43,944 nucleotides of DNA from Burkholderia puraquae (GCF_002099195.1 NZ_NBYX01000036.1:1-43944), one strand, 5' to 3'. Positions 23,465-33,350 are shown, counted from the stretch's first letter. A program made the numbers and translations. The notes: generated by a model not told the origin, from the sequence alone.

Positions 23465-24415
23465 TCAGCGTTTGAGACCGGCGTCCTCGGCCGCGCCGAT
23501 GTTCAGGTTCATGCACTGGATCGCGGCGCCCGATGCGCCCTTGCCGAGGTTGTCGAGGCGCGCGACCGTGACGAAGCGCGTTTCGTTGCCGAACACGAAC
23601 AGGTCGACCCGGTTCGTGTCGTTGTTCGCCTGCACGTCGAAGAAGCCGCCGTCGAGGTTCGCGTCCGCATCGAACGGCGCGACGCGCACGAATGCTTCGT
23701 CCGCGTAGTACTCGGCGAACACGCGCTGAACGTCCTGCGGCGTCGCGCCCTTCGCGAGCTGCTCGGGCGTGAAGTAGGTCGTCACCGCGAGACCCTTCAG
23801 GAACGGGCCGACGATCGGCGTGAAGATCGGCGGGTTCGCGAGGCCCGTGTGCGCGGCCATTTCCGGCAGGTGCTTGTGCGTGAGGCCGAGCGCGTACGGG
23901 CGCGGGCTTGCAAGCTTGCCGCCCGGCGCCGCGCTTTCGTAGTCGGCGATCATCGACTTGCCGCCGCCGCTGTAGCCGGTGATCGAGTAGCTGTGCGCGG
24001 CGAACGTCGGTGCGACGATGCCCGCATCGACGAGCGGACGCATCGCGAGCACGAAGGCCGATGCGTGGCAGCCCGGCACCGCGATGCGCTTCGACGTGCG
24101 AATCTTCTCGCGCTGTGCGCGGGTCAGTTCCGGCAGGCCGTAGGCCCAGTCGGCGCTGGTGCGGAACGCGGTGCTCGCATCGATCAGCGTCGTGTTCGGG
24201 TTCTCGACGAGCGAGGCCGATTCGCGCGACGCGACGTCCGGCAGGCACAGGAACGTGACGTCCGATGCGTTGATCAGGCGGCGGCGCTCTTCGACGTCCT
24301 TGCGCTTCGCTTCATCGATGCGCAGGATCTCGATGTCGCTGCGTGCCGACAGGTATTCGAAGATCTTGAGGCCCGTCGTACCTTCCTGGCCGTCGACAAA
24401 AACTTTGGTGCTCAT
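23465..24415 (-). CDS. argC: N-acetyl-gamma-glutamyl-phosphate reductase, short (type 2) form
   Basis: A 316-residue enzyme of arginine synthesis that reduces N-acetylglutamyl phosphate to the semialdehyde with NADPH. The NADP-binding start is VFVDGQEGTTGLKIFEYL, and the catalytic cysteine is C116 in AVPGCHAS. Conserved HSYSITGYSGGGKSMI and LGLTHKHLPEM follow. It is the short type-2 class (about 310 residues) rather than the ~345-residue form. The ATG at 24415 is preceded by GAGAGCGAA. It is monocistronic with its own terminator; other arg genes are not in the window. Confidence 0.93.
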   Translation of the reverse strand: MSTKVFVDGQEGTTGLKIFEYLSARSDIEILRIDEAKRKDVEERRRLINASDVTFLCLPDVASRESASLVENPNTTLIDASTAFRTSADWAYGLPELTRAQREKIRTSKRIAVPGCHASAFVLAMRPLVDAGIVAPTFAAHSYSITGYSGGGKSMIADYESAAPGGKLASPRPYALGLTHKHLPEMAAHTGLANPPIFTPIVGPFLKGLAVTTYFTPEQLAKGATPQDVQRVFAEYYADEAFVRVAPFDADANLDGGFFDVQANNDTNRVDLFVFGNETRFVTVARLDNLGKGASGAAIQCMNLNIGAAEDAGLKR

Positions 24416-24501
24416 TTCGCTCTCACTGAATGAAACGGGGGCCCGCGCCCTGAATCCGCCATTTTAAGACGTCATCCGGCGGGCCTGCACCGCGCGGGGC
24501 G

Positions 24502-24528
24502 AAAAAAAGACGGCCGGCGGGCCGTCTT
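24502..24528 (-). terminator. Terminator of the flavodoxin-family gene
   Basis: On the minus strand AAGACGGCC-CGCC-GGCCGTCTT is followed by a run of seven T (plus-strand A-run 24502-24508). Confidence 0.85.
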
Positions 24529-24569
24529 GTGTCCCTTTGATGCCCGCCGGTGCGGGCGTTCGGGGGTGT

Positions 24570-25142
24570 TCAGCCACGGCCGGCGACCCAGCGGGCGGTC
24601 GCTTCGGCGACCCGCCGGCCGAATGCCTTCCCGGTCTCGAGGTCGCCCGGCAGCGGGCCTTCGTCGGGCGTCGCATCCGCCGGCGACTGCGCGAGCAGGC
24701 CCGTCGAGCCGCCCAGGTAGTTGATGTCGTTGCGCGTGGCCGCCTTCGAGTTGGCCGGCATCAGGCTCGTGCCGACCCACACCATCCCATGCTGCATCGA
24801 CAGCGTGACGAAATATTGAATCGTCGAGAACTTGTCGCCATTCATCGTCGCGGAGTTCGTGAAGCCCGCGGCAATCTTGTCCTTCCATTTCTGCGTGAAC
24901 CACGCTTTCGACGTTGCATCGGCGAATTGCTTGAACTGCGCCGACGGGCCGCCCATGTAGGTCGGCGCGCCGAAGACGATCGCGTCGGCCGCGTCGAGCG
25001 CGGCCCAGCCCGCGTCGTCGACGTCGCCGACGGCGAGCAGGCGCACGGTCGCACCGGCGTCCTGCGCGCCCGCGTGCACGGCCTCGGCCAGTTTCTGCGT
25101 GTGACCGTAGCCGCTGTGATAGACGATGACGATGTTCGACAT
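24570..25142 (-). CDS. Flavodoxin family protein (FMN-binding, WrbA-like)
   Basis: A 190-residue protein with the FMN-phosphate loop HSGYGHTQKLAEAV at residues 9-22 and the isoalloxazine-contact segment FGAPTYMGGPSAQFKQF at about 57-73, as in the WrbA/flavodoxin-fold quinone reductases. Likely role: FMN-dependent electron transfer or two-electron quinone reduction in the cytoplasm. It differs from classical WrbA around the loops, so the partner is uncertain. The ATG at 25142 has GGAGAACG upstream. It has its own terminator and about 150 bp to argC, so it is probably monocistronic. Confidence 0.87.
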   Translation of the reverse strand: MSNIVIVYHSGYGHTQKLAEAVHAGAQDAGATVRLLAVGDVDDAGWAALDAADAIVFGAPTYMGGPSAQFKQFADATSKAWFTQKWKDKIAAGFTNSATMNGDKFSTIQYFVTLSMQHGMVWVGTSLMPANSKAATRNDINYLGGSTGLLAQSPADATPDEGPLPGDLETGKAFGRRVAEATARWVAGRG

Positions 25143-25362
25143 GAGGCGTTCTCCGGAAAGGAACGAAAACGGCGGCCGCAGCGGCGCGCCGCGTCACGCG
25201 TCGCCGATGGGCGGCGCGACGGATGCGCGGCGTGTCGCCGCGACCGGTGACGACGAGTCTAGCAAGCCGAAATGACGGGAAAACACGCGGGCGCGGAGTA
25301 CGCCATTTCATGGCGGCAGGCAATCGCGACGCGGCGGCGCGTTGCCCGGCGCCCGACGTTCG

Positions 25363-25956
25363 TTACTGCCCGTAGTTGACCGTAAGTTGCGCGGTGCCGA
25401 TCGACAGCGTGCCGATCTCGTGCTCGAACATCGGCGCGGGGCGGCCCTGCGCGACACGCAGGTCGTCGCCCTTCAGCGCGTAGACGGTGATCACGTAGCG
25501 GTGCGGCTTGCCGGGCGGCGGGCACGGGCCGCCGTAGCCGTCGATCCCGAAGTCGTTGCGTGCCTCGCTCGCGCCGATGCGCCGCAGGAAGCCGGACGCG
25601 CTCGCGTCGGCAGGCAGGCTCGTGACCGTCGCGGGAATGCTCGCCACGGCCCAGTGCCACCAGCCGTGCCCCGGCGCGTCGGGATCGAAGATCGTGACCG
25701 CGTAGCCGCGCGTGCCGGGCGGCGGGTTGTGCCAGGTGAGTTGCGGCGAGTGGTTGCCGCCCTTGCAGTCGCCGCGGTCGAACACGTTCGCGGCGCGGAC
25801 GCGCCCGCCCGGCGTCAGGTCGTCGCTCGTCACGGTGAACGGGCCTTCCGCATGTGCGGGCAGGGCTGTGAGGAGGGCGGCGTAAAGGAGGGGGGCGAGG
25901 AACGGCGACGGGCGACCCGATGGCGCAGGCGGAGTGATCCGGCGATCCACACGCAT
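25363..25956 (-). CDS. YbhB/YbcL family (PEBP, Raf kinase inhibitor-like) secreted protein
   Basis: A 197-residue protein with a signal sequence after a long Arg/Pro-rich N-terminal tail (cut near AHA at residue 36). The PEBP fold signatures are visible: NHSPQLTWHNPPPGTRGYAVTIFDPDAP, WWHWAVASIPA, GGPCPPPGKPHRYVITVYAL. Bacterial YbhB/YbcL proteins bind small anionic ligands; function is poorly known, though YbcL variants affect host cell signalling in uropathogenic Escherichia coli. The ATG at 25956 with GGGAGAAG upstream gives an unusually long n-region; no later ATG exists before the hydrophobic core. It stands alone. Confidence 0.87.
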   Translation of the reverse strand: MRVDRRITPPAPSGRPSPFLAPLLYAALLTALPAHAEGPFTVTSDDLTPGGRVRAANVFDRGDCKGGNHSPQLTWHNPPPGTRGYAVTIFDPDAPGHGWWHWAVASIPATVTSLPADASASGFLRRIGASEARNDFGIDGYGGPCPPPGKPHRYVITVYALKGDDLRVAQGRPAPMFEHEIGTLSIGTAQLTVNYGQ

Positions 25957-26125
25957 ATGGCGCTTCTCCCGTCACGTGGGCCGGGCTGATACTCCCGGCG
26001 TTGTTGGCGTGGTGCGTTGCCCGCGCAGCTGATGGCAGCGATGGATCAAGTCTAGCATTAGGGTTCGATGAGCGATGCACACCGCGACCCGTGGTCGCGA
26101 TCGATTCCTGCGCGAATCGGCGGAC

Positions 26126-26159
26126 GAAAAAAAGCCGCCCGCGATGAAGCGGGCGGCTT
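26126..26159 (-). terminator. Rho-independent terminator of pyrE
   Basis: On the minus strand AAGCCGCCCGC-TTCAT-CGCGGGCGGCTT, then a T-run (A-run at 26127-26133 on the plus strand), about 40 bp after the pyrE stop. Confidence 0.88.
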
Positions 26160-26196
26160 GTTCAGCCAGGACGCCGGCCTGCGGGCCGGCGCGGCG

Positions 26197-26883
26197 TCAT
26201 TCCTTCGGGGCCGTCGCGCCGCCGTGTGCAGCCGACCACTCGGCCGGTGCGTGCAGGAATTTCTCGACTTCGTCGAGCGTCTTCGTCTCGAAGTAGCCCG
26301 ACGCCTTCGCGACGCGCAGCACGTCCCACCACGTGGCGAGCGCGTGCAGGTCGACGTCGATGTCCTTCAGGACCGACACGCTTTCCTTGAAGATGTCGTA
26401 GTGGAACAGCACGAAGCAATGGTTCACCGTCGCGCCTGCGGTGCGCAGCGCGTTGACGAAGTTGATCTTGCTGCGGCTGTCGGTCGTCAGGTCTTCCACC
26501 AGCAGCACGCGCGAGCCTTCTTCCAGATGGCCTTCGATCTGCGCGTTGCGGCCGAAACCCTTCGGCTTCTTGCGCACGTACTGCATCGGCACCATCATCC
26601 GGTCTGCGATCCATGCCGCGAACGGGATGCCGGCCGTCTCGCCGCCCGCCACCGCGTCGATCTGCTCGAAGCCGATGTCGCGCGTGATCGTCGTTTCAGC
26701 CATTTCCATCAGCGCGCGGCGCACGCGCGGATACGAAATCAGCTTGCGGCAGTCGATATAAACGGGGCTCGCCCAGCCGGACGTGAAGATGAACGGTTTT
26801 TCTGCGTTGAAGTGCACTGCCTGCACTTCGAGCAGGATTTTGGCGGTCGTATCCGAGATCGACTGACGATCGTAGCCTGTCAT
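26197..26883 (-). CDS. pyrE: Orotate phosphoribosyltransferase
   Basis: A 228-residue enzyme joining orotate and PRPP to make orotidine 5'-phosphate in pyrimidine synthesis. The PRPP-binding motif is VLLVEDLTTDS (about 125-135), with the catalytic-loop lysines in YVRKKPKGFGRNAQIEG and the TSGWASPVYIDCR start. Two in-frame ATGs lie 6 bp apart (26889 and 26883); AAGGA sits 6 nt before the second, so 26883 is chosen. It is divergent from maeB and is transcribed alone with its own terminator. Confidence 0.94.
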   Translation of the reverse strand: MTGYDRQSISDTTAKILLEVQAVHFNAEKPFIFTSGWASPVYIDCRKLISYPRVRRALMEMAETTITRDIGFEQIDAVAGGETAGIPFAAWIADRMMVPMQYVRKKPKGFGRNAQIEGHLEEGSRVLLVEDLTTDSRSKINFVNALRTAGATVNHCFVLFHYDIFKESVSVLKDIDVDLHALATWWDVLRVAKASGYFETKTLDEVEKFLHAPAEWSAAHGGATAPKE

Positions 26884-27343
26884 GGGCATTCCTTGGGTGA
26901 TGAGCGAAGAGCGGGCGCGGGCCCGGTGGCGCAGCAAGGGGAACCTGCCCAGAGGGCCGGGGCGCGATCGGAGCACCAATCGCATCGCTGCGCGCGTAGC
27001 CCGCTATTTTACCCGATTCAGGCCGGTTTTCGGCGGAATTTGCGCGGGTTGGCCGCGCGGCTCACCACCGGCGAAACAAGCGGGGCCGGACCGCCCGCAC
27101 GCTGATGCAGAGGATGCGGCGCTGCACCAACGCGCGTCATGCGCGGGGTGTACACTAGGCGACCCTTAGAAATCGTTCAGTACTTTGTACTTTCCTCTTG
27201 CCACCCGCCAAGGTTCGATGGCGTGCCGATCCGGCGCGTCGCGTGCCGTCTCGCAGTCGATCACCCCCTCGATTCAAGCAGACGCGGCCGAAGGTGCTGT
27301 GTACTGAACCGTCAATATTTCGCATGTCTCTCGCAGGTCAATC
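26884..27343. other. 460-bp divergent region between pyrE and maeB
   Basis: No protein-like frame. A TAAAAT (minus strand, 27006-27011) in GGGTAAAATAGCGG about 125 bp before pyrE could be its -10 box, but no good -35 box is seen. TACACT at 27151-27156 could be the -10 of maeB, also without a clear -35. No attenuator-like U-tract hairpin is visible ahead of pyrE. Confidence 0.4.
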
Positions 27344-29614
27344 ATGGACGAACAACTGAAGCAGGCCGCACTCGCTTATCACCTGAACCCGAAACCCGGC
27401 AAGATTTCGGTCACCCCGACCAAGCCGCTGTCGAACCAGCTCGATCTGTCGCTCGCGTATTCGCCGGGCGTCGCCGCTGCGTGCGAAGCGATCCACGCCG
27501 ATCCGCTCGACGCGCAGAAGTACACGTCGCGCGGCAATCTCGTCGGCGTCATCACGAACGGCACCGCCGTGCTCGGCCTCGGCAACATCGGCCCGCTCGC
27601 TGCGAAGCCGGTGATGGAAGGCAAGGGCTGCCTCTTCAAGAAATTCGCGGGCATCGACGTGTTCGACATCGAACTGTCGGAGTCCGACCCCGACAAGCTC
27701 GTCGAGGCGATCGCGATGCTCGAGCCGACGCTCGGCGGCATCAACCTCGAAGACATCAAGGCGCCGGAATGCTTCTACATCGAGCAGAAGCTGCGCGAGC
27801 GCATGAAGATCCCGGTCTTCCACGATGACCAGCACGGCACCGCGATCATCGCGTCGGCCGCGATCCTGAACGGCCTGAAGGTCGTCGGCAAGCAGCTGTC
27901 CGAAGTGAAGCTCGTGTGCTCGGGCGCGGGCGCTGCGGCCATCGCGTGTCTGGACCTGCTGGTGAACCTCGGCCTGACGAAGTCGAACATCCTCGTTGCC
28001 GATTCGAAGGGCGTGATCTACGAAGGGCGCGGCAACCTCGATCCGTCGAAGCAGCGCTATGCGGCGACGACCGACGCACGCACGCTCGCCGACGCGATCG
28101 TCGGCGCGGACGTGTTCCTCGGCTGCTCGAGCGCGGGCGTGCTGAAGCAGGACATGGTCAAGACGATGGGCGACCGCCCGCTGATCCTGGCGCTCGCGAA
28201 CCCGGAACCGGAAATCCGCCCGGAAGACGCGAAGGCCGTGCGCCCGGACGCGATCGTCGCGACCGGCCGTTCGGACTACCCGAACCAGGTCAACAACGTG
28301 CTGTGCTTCCCGTTCATCTTCCGCGGCGCGCTCGACGTCGGCGCGACGACGATCACGGAAGAAATGAAGCTCGCATGCGTGCGCGCGATCGCCGAGCTGG
28401 CGCAGGAAACCGACCAGAGCGAGGAAGTCGCGAAGGCGTATGAAGGCCACTCGCTCGAATTCGGGCCGGACTACCTGATTCCGAAGCCGTTCGACCCGCG
28501 CCTGATCATCAAGATCGCGCCGGCCGTCGCGCAAGCCGCGATGGATTCGGGCGTTGCAACCCGCCCGATCCAGGACATGGACGCGTACCGCGAGCAGCTC
28601 GGTGCGACCGTCTACCGCACCGGCATGGTGATGCGCCCGGTGTTCGCGACCGCGAAGCAGAAGCAGGCCCGCATCGTGTTCGCCGAGGGCGAGGACGAGC
28701 GCGTGCTGCGCGCCGCGCAGTTCGTGCTGCAGGAAAAGATCGCGAAGCCGATCATCATCGGCCGTCCGTCGGTCGTCGACATGCGCCTCGCGAAGATCGG
28801 CTCGAAGCTGAAGGCCGGCGTCGATTTCGAGATCGTCGATCCGGAAGACGACGCGCGCTACCACCGCTACTGGCAGGCGTATCAGGAGATTGGCGCGCGT
28901 GACGGCGTGACGCCGGAAGTCGCGAAGGCCGCGATGCGCAAGTTCAACACGCTGATCGGCGCGATGCTCGTGCATCTGGGCGACGCGGACGGGATGATCT
29001 GCGGGATGATCGACACGTTCCACAGCCACCTGAAGTTCATCGAGCAGGTGCTGGGCCGCGCGAAGGGCGCCGAGCACTTCGCGGCGATGAACCTGCTGAT
29101 GCTGCCGGGCCGCAACCTGTTCGTGTGCGATACCTACGTGAACGAGCTGCCGAGCGCCGAACAGCTTGCCGACATGACGATCCAGGCCGCGGCCGAGATC
29201 GAGCGCTTCGGCATCGTGCCGAAGGCCGCGCTGCTGTCGAACTCGAACTTCGGCAGCGCGCCGTCCGCGTCGTCGCGCCGGATGGGCGAGGCCCGCAAGC
29301 TGATCGTCGAACGTGCGCCGAACCTGGAAGTCGACGGCGAAATGCACGGCGACGCGGCGCTGTCGGAAATGATCCGCAAGCAGGCCTTCCCCGGCACGAC
29401 GCTGTCGGGTGAGGCGAACCTGCTGATCATGCCGAACGTCGAAGCCGCGAACATCGCGTACAACCTGCTGAAGATGGTCGGCGGCGAAGGCGTGACGGTC
29501 GGCCCGTTCCTGCTCGGCGCGGCGAAGCCGGTCCACATTCTGACGCCGGCCGCGACCGTGCGCCGGATCATCAACATGACGGCTGTTGCCGCCGCGAACG
29601 TGAACACGAAGTAA
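27344..29614 (+). CDS. maeB: NADP-dependent malic enzyme, MaeB type (malic domain plus phosphotransacetylase-like domain)
   Basis: A 756-residue two-part protein. Residues about 1-430 form the malic enzyme: LAYSPGVAAACEAI, FHDDQHGTAIIA and the nucleotide-binding VCSGAGAAAIACL; it oxidatively decarboxylates malate to pyruvate, making NADPH. Residues about 435-756 resemble phosphate acetyltransferase (RIVFAEGEDERVLRAAQ, GVTVGPFLLGAAKPVHIL) and usually act as a regulatory acetyl-CoA-sensing domain rather than a full enzyme. Length is the family norm (about 750-760). ATG 27344 has GCAGGT upstream. It is monocistronic, ending in a hairpin shared with the convergent ior gene. Confidence 0.94.
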   Translation: MDEQLKQAALAYHLNPKPGKISVTPTKPLSNQLDLSLAYSPGVAAACEAIHADPLDAQKYTSRGNLVGVITNGTAVLGLGNIGPLAAKPVMEGKGCLFKKFAGIDVFDIELSESDPDKLVEAIAMLEPTLGGINLEDIKAPECFYIEQKLRERMKIPVFHDDQHGTAIIASAAILNGLKVVGKQLSEVKLVCSGAGAAAIACLDLLVNLGLTKSNILVADSKGVIYEGRGNLDPSKQRYAATTDARTLADAIVGADVFLGCSSAGVLKQDMVKTMGDRPLILALANPEPEIRPEDAKAVRPDAIVATGRSDYPNQVNNVLCFPFIFRGALDVGATTITEEMKLACVRAIAELAQETDQSEEVAKAYEGHSLEFGPDYLIPKPFDPRLIIKIAPAVAQAAMDSGVATRPIQDMDAYREQLGATVYRTGMVMRPVFATAKQKQARIVFAEGEDERVLRAAQFVLQEKIAKPIIIGRPSVVDMRLAKIGSKLKAGVDFEIVDPEDDARYHRYWQAYQEIGARDGVTPEVAKAAMRKFNTLIGAMLVHLGDADGMICGMIDTFHSHLKFIEQVLGRAKGAEHFAAMNLLMLPGRNLFVCDTYVNELPSAEQLADMTIQAAAEIERFGIVPKAALLSNSNFGSAPSASSRRMGEARKLIVERAPNLEVDGEMHGDAALSEMIRKQAFPGTTLSGEANLLIMPNVEAANIAYNLLKMVGGEGVTVGPFLLGAAKPVHILTPAATVRRIINMTAVAAANVNTK

Positions 29615-29655
29615 GTCCACGCCCGCGTGTGCCGCGCTTCACGCGCGGCGCAATG

Positions 29656-29693
29656 AAAAACGCCACGGAACCTGCGTTCCGTGGCGTTTTTTT
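29656..29693. terminator. Bidirectional terminator between maeB and the oxidoreductase gene
   Basis: AAAAACGCCACGGAA (29656-29670) and TTCCGTGGCGTTTTTTT (29677-29693) pair perfectly around CCTGCG, with T-runs in both directions. Confidence 0.9.
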
Positions 29694-29759
29694 ATCGTGA
29701 CGCGAGCCGTTGGCAGCACGCCGGCGAGCATCCGGACCGCGAATGCCCGCCGCTTGCCG

Positions 29760-32700
29760 TTACGCGACCTGCTGGTGCGACTGGCCGCCTGCCGGCGCCC
29801 GCCACTTCGCGAGCAGCGTGTTCCACTTCTGGCGTACCGCACGCAGGTTGTTCTCCTTCACGTGGCCGTAGCCGCGAATGCCGTCCGGCAGCGCCGCGAG
29901 CTCGAGGGCGAGCGGGCGGTTGGCCGCGTTCAGCTTGGCGAGCACCTCGCCGATCAGCGCTTCGTACTCGCCGATCAGCGCACGCTCGGTGCGCCGCTCC
30001 TCGGTCCGGCCGAACGGGTCGAGCCCCGAGCCGCGCAGGAACTTCGCCTTCGCGAGCAGCCGGAACGCCGACATCATCCACGGGCCGTACGCCTTCTTCA
30101 CGAGATGGCCGTGTGCGTCCGTCTTCGCGAACAGCGGCGGCGCGAGGTGGAATTTCAGCTTCCAGTCGCCTTCGAACTGCGCGGACAGGCGTGCGAGGAA
30201 CGCGCGATCGGACTGCAGCCGCGCGACCTCGTATTCGTCCTTGTACGCCATCAGCTTGAACAGGTTGCGCGCGACCGCTTCGGTCAGCTGCTCCTGCACC
30301 GTGTCGCCGTCTGCCAGTGTGCGCTCGGCTGCGCGCACCTTGTCGACGAATGCCGCATAGCGTGCTGCGTACGCGGCGTTCTGGTACGCGGTGAGGAATT
30401 CCACGCGCTTCGCGATCAGGGCGTCGACCGCCTTCTTCGTGTGCAGCGCGATCACCGTGGCGCCTTGCGCGGGGCGTGCATCGCCGGCCGCGGCCTGCTT
30501 CACGCTCGCCAGGTCGTACGCGGCGCGGCGGCCCCAGTCGAATGCCGCGCGGTTCTTCTCGACTGATACCGCATTCAGCTCGATCGCGCGGACGAGCGAC
30601 GCGAGCGTGAGCGGCAGCCAGCCTTTCTGCCACGCGTAGCCGAGCACGAACGGGTTCGTGTAGATCGCGTCGCCGAGCAGCGCGACCGCGAAGTGGTTCG
30701 CATCGATGAAATCGACGTCAGCGCCTGCCGCCGCGCGGATGTCGTTCTCCGCGGATAGGCCCGGGAACGCCCAGTTCGGGTTCTTGATGAACTCGGCGGT
30801 CGGCGTCTGCGCGCTGTTGACGACCACGCGCGTCGTGTCGTGCCGCATCCGCGACGTGCATTCGTCGCCGGCCGTGACGATCGCATCGCAGCCGATCACG
30901 AGGTCGGCCTCGCCCATCGCGATTCGCGTCGCATGGATGTCGGTCGGCGCGTGCGAGATCTGCACGTGGCTCATCACGGCGCCGCCTTTCTGCGCGAGGC
31001 CGGTGACGTCGAGCACGGTCACGCCCTTGTTCTCCAGGTGCGCGGCCATGCCGAGCAGTGCGCCGATCGTGACGACGCCCGTGCCGCCCACGCCCGTGAC
31101 GAGCACGCCGTATGCGCGGTCGATGTCCGGCAGCGTCGGTTCAGGGATCGGCGGCAGTGCGTTGCCGTCGACCGACACCGCCTTCGGCTTCTTCAGCTGG
31201 CCACCCTCGACCGTGACGAAGCTCGGGCAGAAGCCCTTCACGCACGAAAAATCCTTGTTGCAGCTCGACTGGTTGATCTGGCGCTTCGTGCCGAATTCGG
31301 TTTCCAGCGGCTCGACCGACAGGCAGTTCGACTGCACCGAGCAATCGCCGCAGCCTTCGCACACCGCGTCGTTGATCACGACGCGCTTCGCCGGGTCCGG
31401 ATACGTGCCGCGCTTGCGGCGGCGGCGCTTCTCGGTCGCGCAGGTCTGGTCGTAGATCAGGATCGTCGTGCCTTCGATCTCGCGCAGCTCGCGCTGCACG
31501 TCGTCGAGCTGGTCGCGGTGATGAATCGTCACGCCCGGCGCGAGCAGCGCCTTCTGGCCGTCGTACTTCTCCGGCTCGTCGGTGACGATCACGATCTTCT
31601 TCGCGCCTTCGGACGCGAGCTGGTGCGTGATCTGCGGCACCGTCAGCACGCCGTCGACCGGCTGGCCGCCCGTCATCGCCACCGCGTCGTTATAGAGGAT
31701 CTTGTAGGTGATGTTCGCCTTCGACGAGATCGCCGCGCGCACCGCCAGCAGGCCCGAGTGGAAATAGGTGCCGTCGCCGAGGTTCGCGAACACGTGCTTC
31801 TCGTCCGTGAACGGCGCCTGGCCGATCCACGGCACGCCTTCGCCGCCCATCTGGCTGAAGGTGCTCGTGCTGCGGTCCATCCACACGGTCATGTAGTGGC
31901 AGCCGATGCCGGCGATCGCGCGCGAGCCTTCCGGCACGTTGGTCGACGTGTTGTGCGGGCAGCCCGAGCAGAACCACGGCTTGCGCTCGGTCTGCACGTG
32001 CGGCTTCGCGAGCGCCATTTCCTTTGCGTTGATCACGGCGAGGCGCGCGGCGATGCGTGCGCGCACGTCGGAAGGCAACTCGAACTTCTCGAGGCGCGTC
32101 GCGATGGCCTTCGCGATGATCGCGGGCGACAGCTCGTAGTGCGCGGGCAGCAGCCAGTTGCCCATCGGCACCGACCATTCGCCGCCGGCGCCGTCTTTTT
32201 CGTCGAACTTGCCGAACACGCGCGGCCGCTGGCCGTCGGGCCAGTTGTACAGCTCTTCCTTGATCGCGTATTCGAGGATCTGGCGCTTTTCCTCGACGAC
32301 GAGGATTTCGTCGAGGCCGCGCGCAAACGCCTGCGCGCCCTGCGCTTCGAGCGGCCACACGCAGCCGACCTTGTAGAGCCGGATGCCGATCCGCGCGCAG
32401 GTTTCGTCGTCGAGGCCGAGGTCCGTCAGCGCCTGGCGCACGTCGAGGTAAGCCTTGCCGCCCGTCATGATCCCGAAGCGCGCGCTCGGTGAATCGATCT
32501 CGATGCGGTCGAGCTTGTTCGCACGCACATAGGCGAGCGCCGCGTACCACTTGTAGTCGAGCAGCCGCGCTTCCTGCACGAGCGGCGGGTCGGGCCAGCG
32601 GATGTTCAGGCCGCCTTCCGGCAGGATGAAGTCGGTCGGCAGCACGATCTCGGTGCGATGCGGGTCGATGTCGACCGACGCCGACGATTCGACCACGTCC

Positions 32701-33350
32701 GTCACGCACTTGAGCGCGACCCACAGGCCCGAGTAGCGGCTCATTGCCCAGCCGTGCAGGCCGAAATCGAGATATTCCTGCACGTTGGACGGGAACAGCA
32801 CGGGCAGCCCGCAAGCCTTGAAGATGTGTTCGGACTGGTGCGCGAGCGTCGACGATTTCGCCGCGTGGTCGTCACCGGCGAGCACCAGCACGCCGCCGTG
32901 CTGCGACGAGCCGGCCGAGTTCGCATGCTTGAATACGTCGCCGGTGCGGTCGACGCCCGGGCCTTTGCCGTACCACATGCCGAACACGCCGTCGTGCTTC
33001 GCGCCGGGGTACAGGTTCACTTGCTGCGAGCCCCACACGGCGGTGGCGGCGAGATCTTCGTTGAGGCCGGGCTGGAAGACGATCTGGTGGGCCGCCAGGT
33101 GCTGCTTGGCTTTCCAGAGCGAGAGGTCGAGGCCGCCGAGCGGCGAACCGCGATAGCCGGAGATGAAGCCGGCGGTATTGAGACCGGCGGCACGATCGCG
33201 TTCCTGCTGGAGCATCGGCAGGCGCACGAGGGCCTGGATGCCGCTCATGTACGCGCGACCGCGTTCCAGTGTGTATTTGTCATCAAGCGTGACGGACTTC
33301 AGCGCGGCTTCTAGGGACGCGCGTTGGCCTGCGTCTAGCGGGGCATTCAT
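29760..33350 (-). CDS. Indolepyruvate:ferredoxin oxidoreductase family protein (fused alpha-gamma form)
   Basis: A 1196-residue fusion enzyme. Order: pyrimidine-binding thiamine-diphosphate domain (about 30-230), a CSGCPHN motif (461-467), the pyrophosphate-binding domain with GDGTYFHSG (525-533) and AMTGGQP (558-564), a ferredoxin-like Cys cluster CEGCGDCSVQSNC (664-676) plus further Cys at 697-708, then the gamma-type domain starting LVTGVGGTGVVTIGALLG (750-767) and a long C-terminal region. It decarboxylates indolepyruvate, phenylpyruvate and similar 2-oxoacids to aryl-acetyl-CoA, passing electrons to ferredoxin. Start ATG 33350 follows GGAGGAG. Its neighbours hpd and paaABCDE use the same class of intermediates. 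Full length and uninterrupted. Confidence 0.92.
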   Translation of the reverse strand: MNAPLDAGQRASLEAALKSVTLDDKYTLERGRAYMSGIQALVRLPMLQQERDRAAGLNTAGFISGYRGSPLGGLDLSLWKAKQHLAAHQIVFQPGLNEDLAATAVWGSQQVNLYPGAKHDGVFGMWYGKGPGVDRTGDVFKHANSAGSSQHGGVLVLAGDDHAAKSSTLAHQSEHIFKACGLPVLFPSNVQEYLDFGLHGWAMSRYSGLWVALKCVTDVVESSASVDIDPHRTEIVLPTDFILPEGGLNIRWPDPPLVQEARLLDYKWYAALAYVRANKLDRIEIDSPSARFGIMTGGKAYLDVRQALTDLGLDDETCARIGIRLYKVGCVWPLEAQGAQAFARGLDEILVVEEKRQILEYAIKEELYNWPDGQRPRVFGKFDEKDGAGGEWSVPMGNWLLPAHYELSPAIIAKAIATRLEKFELPSDVRARIAARLAVINAKEMALAKPHVQTERKPWFCSGCPHNTSTNVPEGSRAIAGIGCHYMTVWMDRSTSTFSQMGGEGVPWIGQAPFTDEKHVFANLGDGTYFHSGLLAVRAAISSKANITYKILYNDAVAMTGGQPVDGVLTVPQITHQLASEGAKKIVIVTDEPEKYDGQKALLAPGVTIHHRDQLDDVQRELREIEGTTILIYDQTCATEKRRRRKRGTYPDPAKRVVINDAVCEGCGDCSVQSNCLSVEPLETEFGTKRQINQSSCNKDFSCVKGFCPSFVTVEGGQLKKPKAVSVDGNALPPIPEPTLPDIDRAYGVLVTGVGGTGVVTIGALLGMAAHLENKGVTVLDVTGLAQKGGAVMSHVQISHAPTDIHATRIAMGEADLVIGCDAIVTAGDECTSRMRHDTTRVVVNSAQTPTAEFIKNPNWAFPGLSAENDIRAAAGADVDFIDANHFAVALLGDAIYTNPFVLGYAWQKGWLPLTLASLVRAIELNAVSVEKNRAAFDWGRRAAYDLASVKQAAAGDARPAQGATVIALHTKKAVDALIAKRVEFLTAYQNAAYAARYAAFVDKVRAAERTLADGDTVQEQLTEAVARNLFKLMAYKDEYEVARLQSDRAFLARLSAQFEGDWKLKFHLAPPLFAKTDAHGHLVKKAYGPWMMSAFRLLAKAKFLRGSGLDPFGRTEERRTERALIGEYEALIGEVLAKLNAANRPLALELAALPDGIRGYGHVKENNLRAVRQKWNTLLAKWRAPAGGQSHQQVA

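Noticed and set aside
26884..27343. Riboswitch or attenuator ahead of pyrE or maeB
   Set aside because: No conserved riboswitch core, leader peptide or U-tract hairpin was seen in front of either gene.
27338..29620. A 760-codon open frame antisense to maeB
   Set aside because: It mirrors the maeB frame, is very Arg/Asp/His-rich and has no protein-like pattern; such frames arise from high GC at third codon positions.
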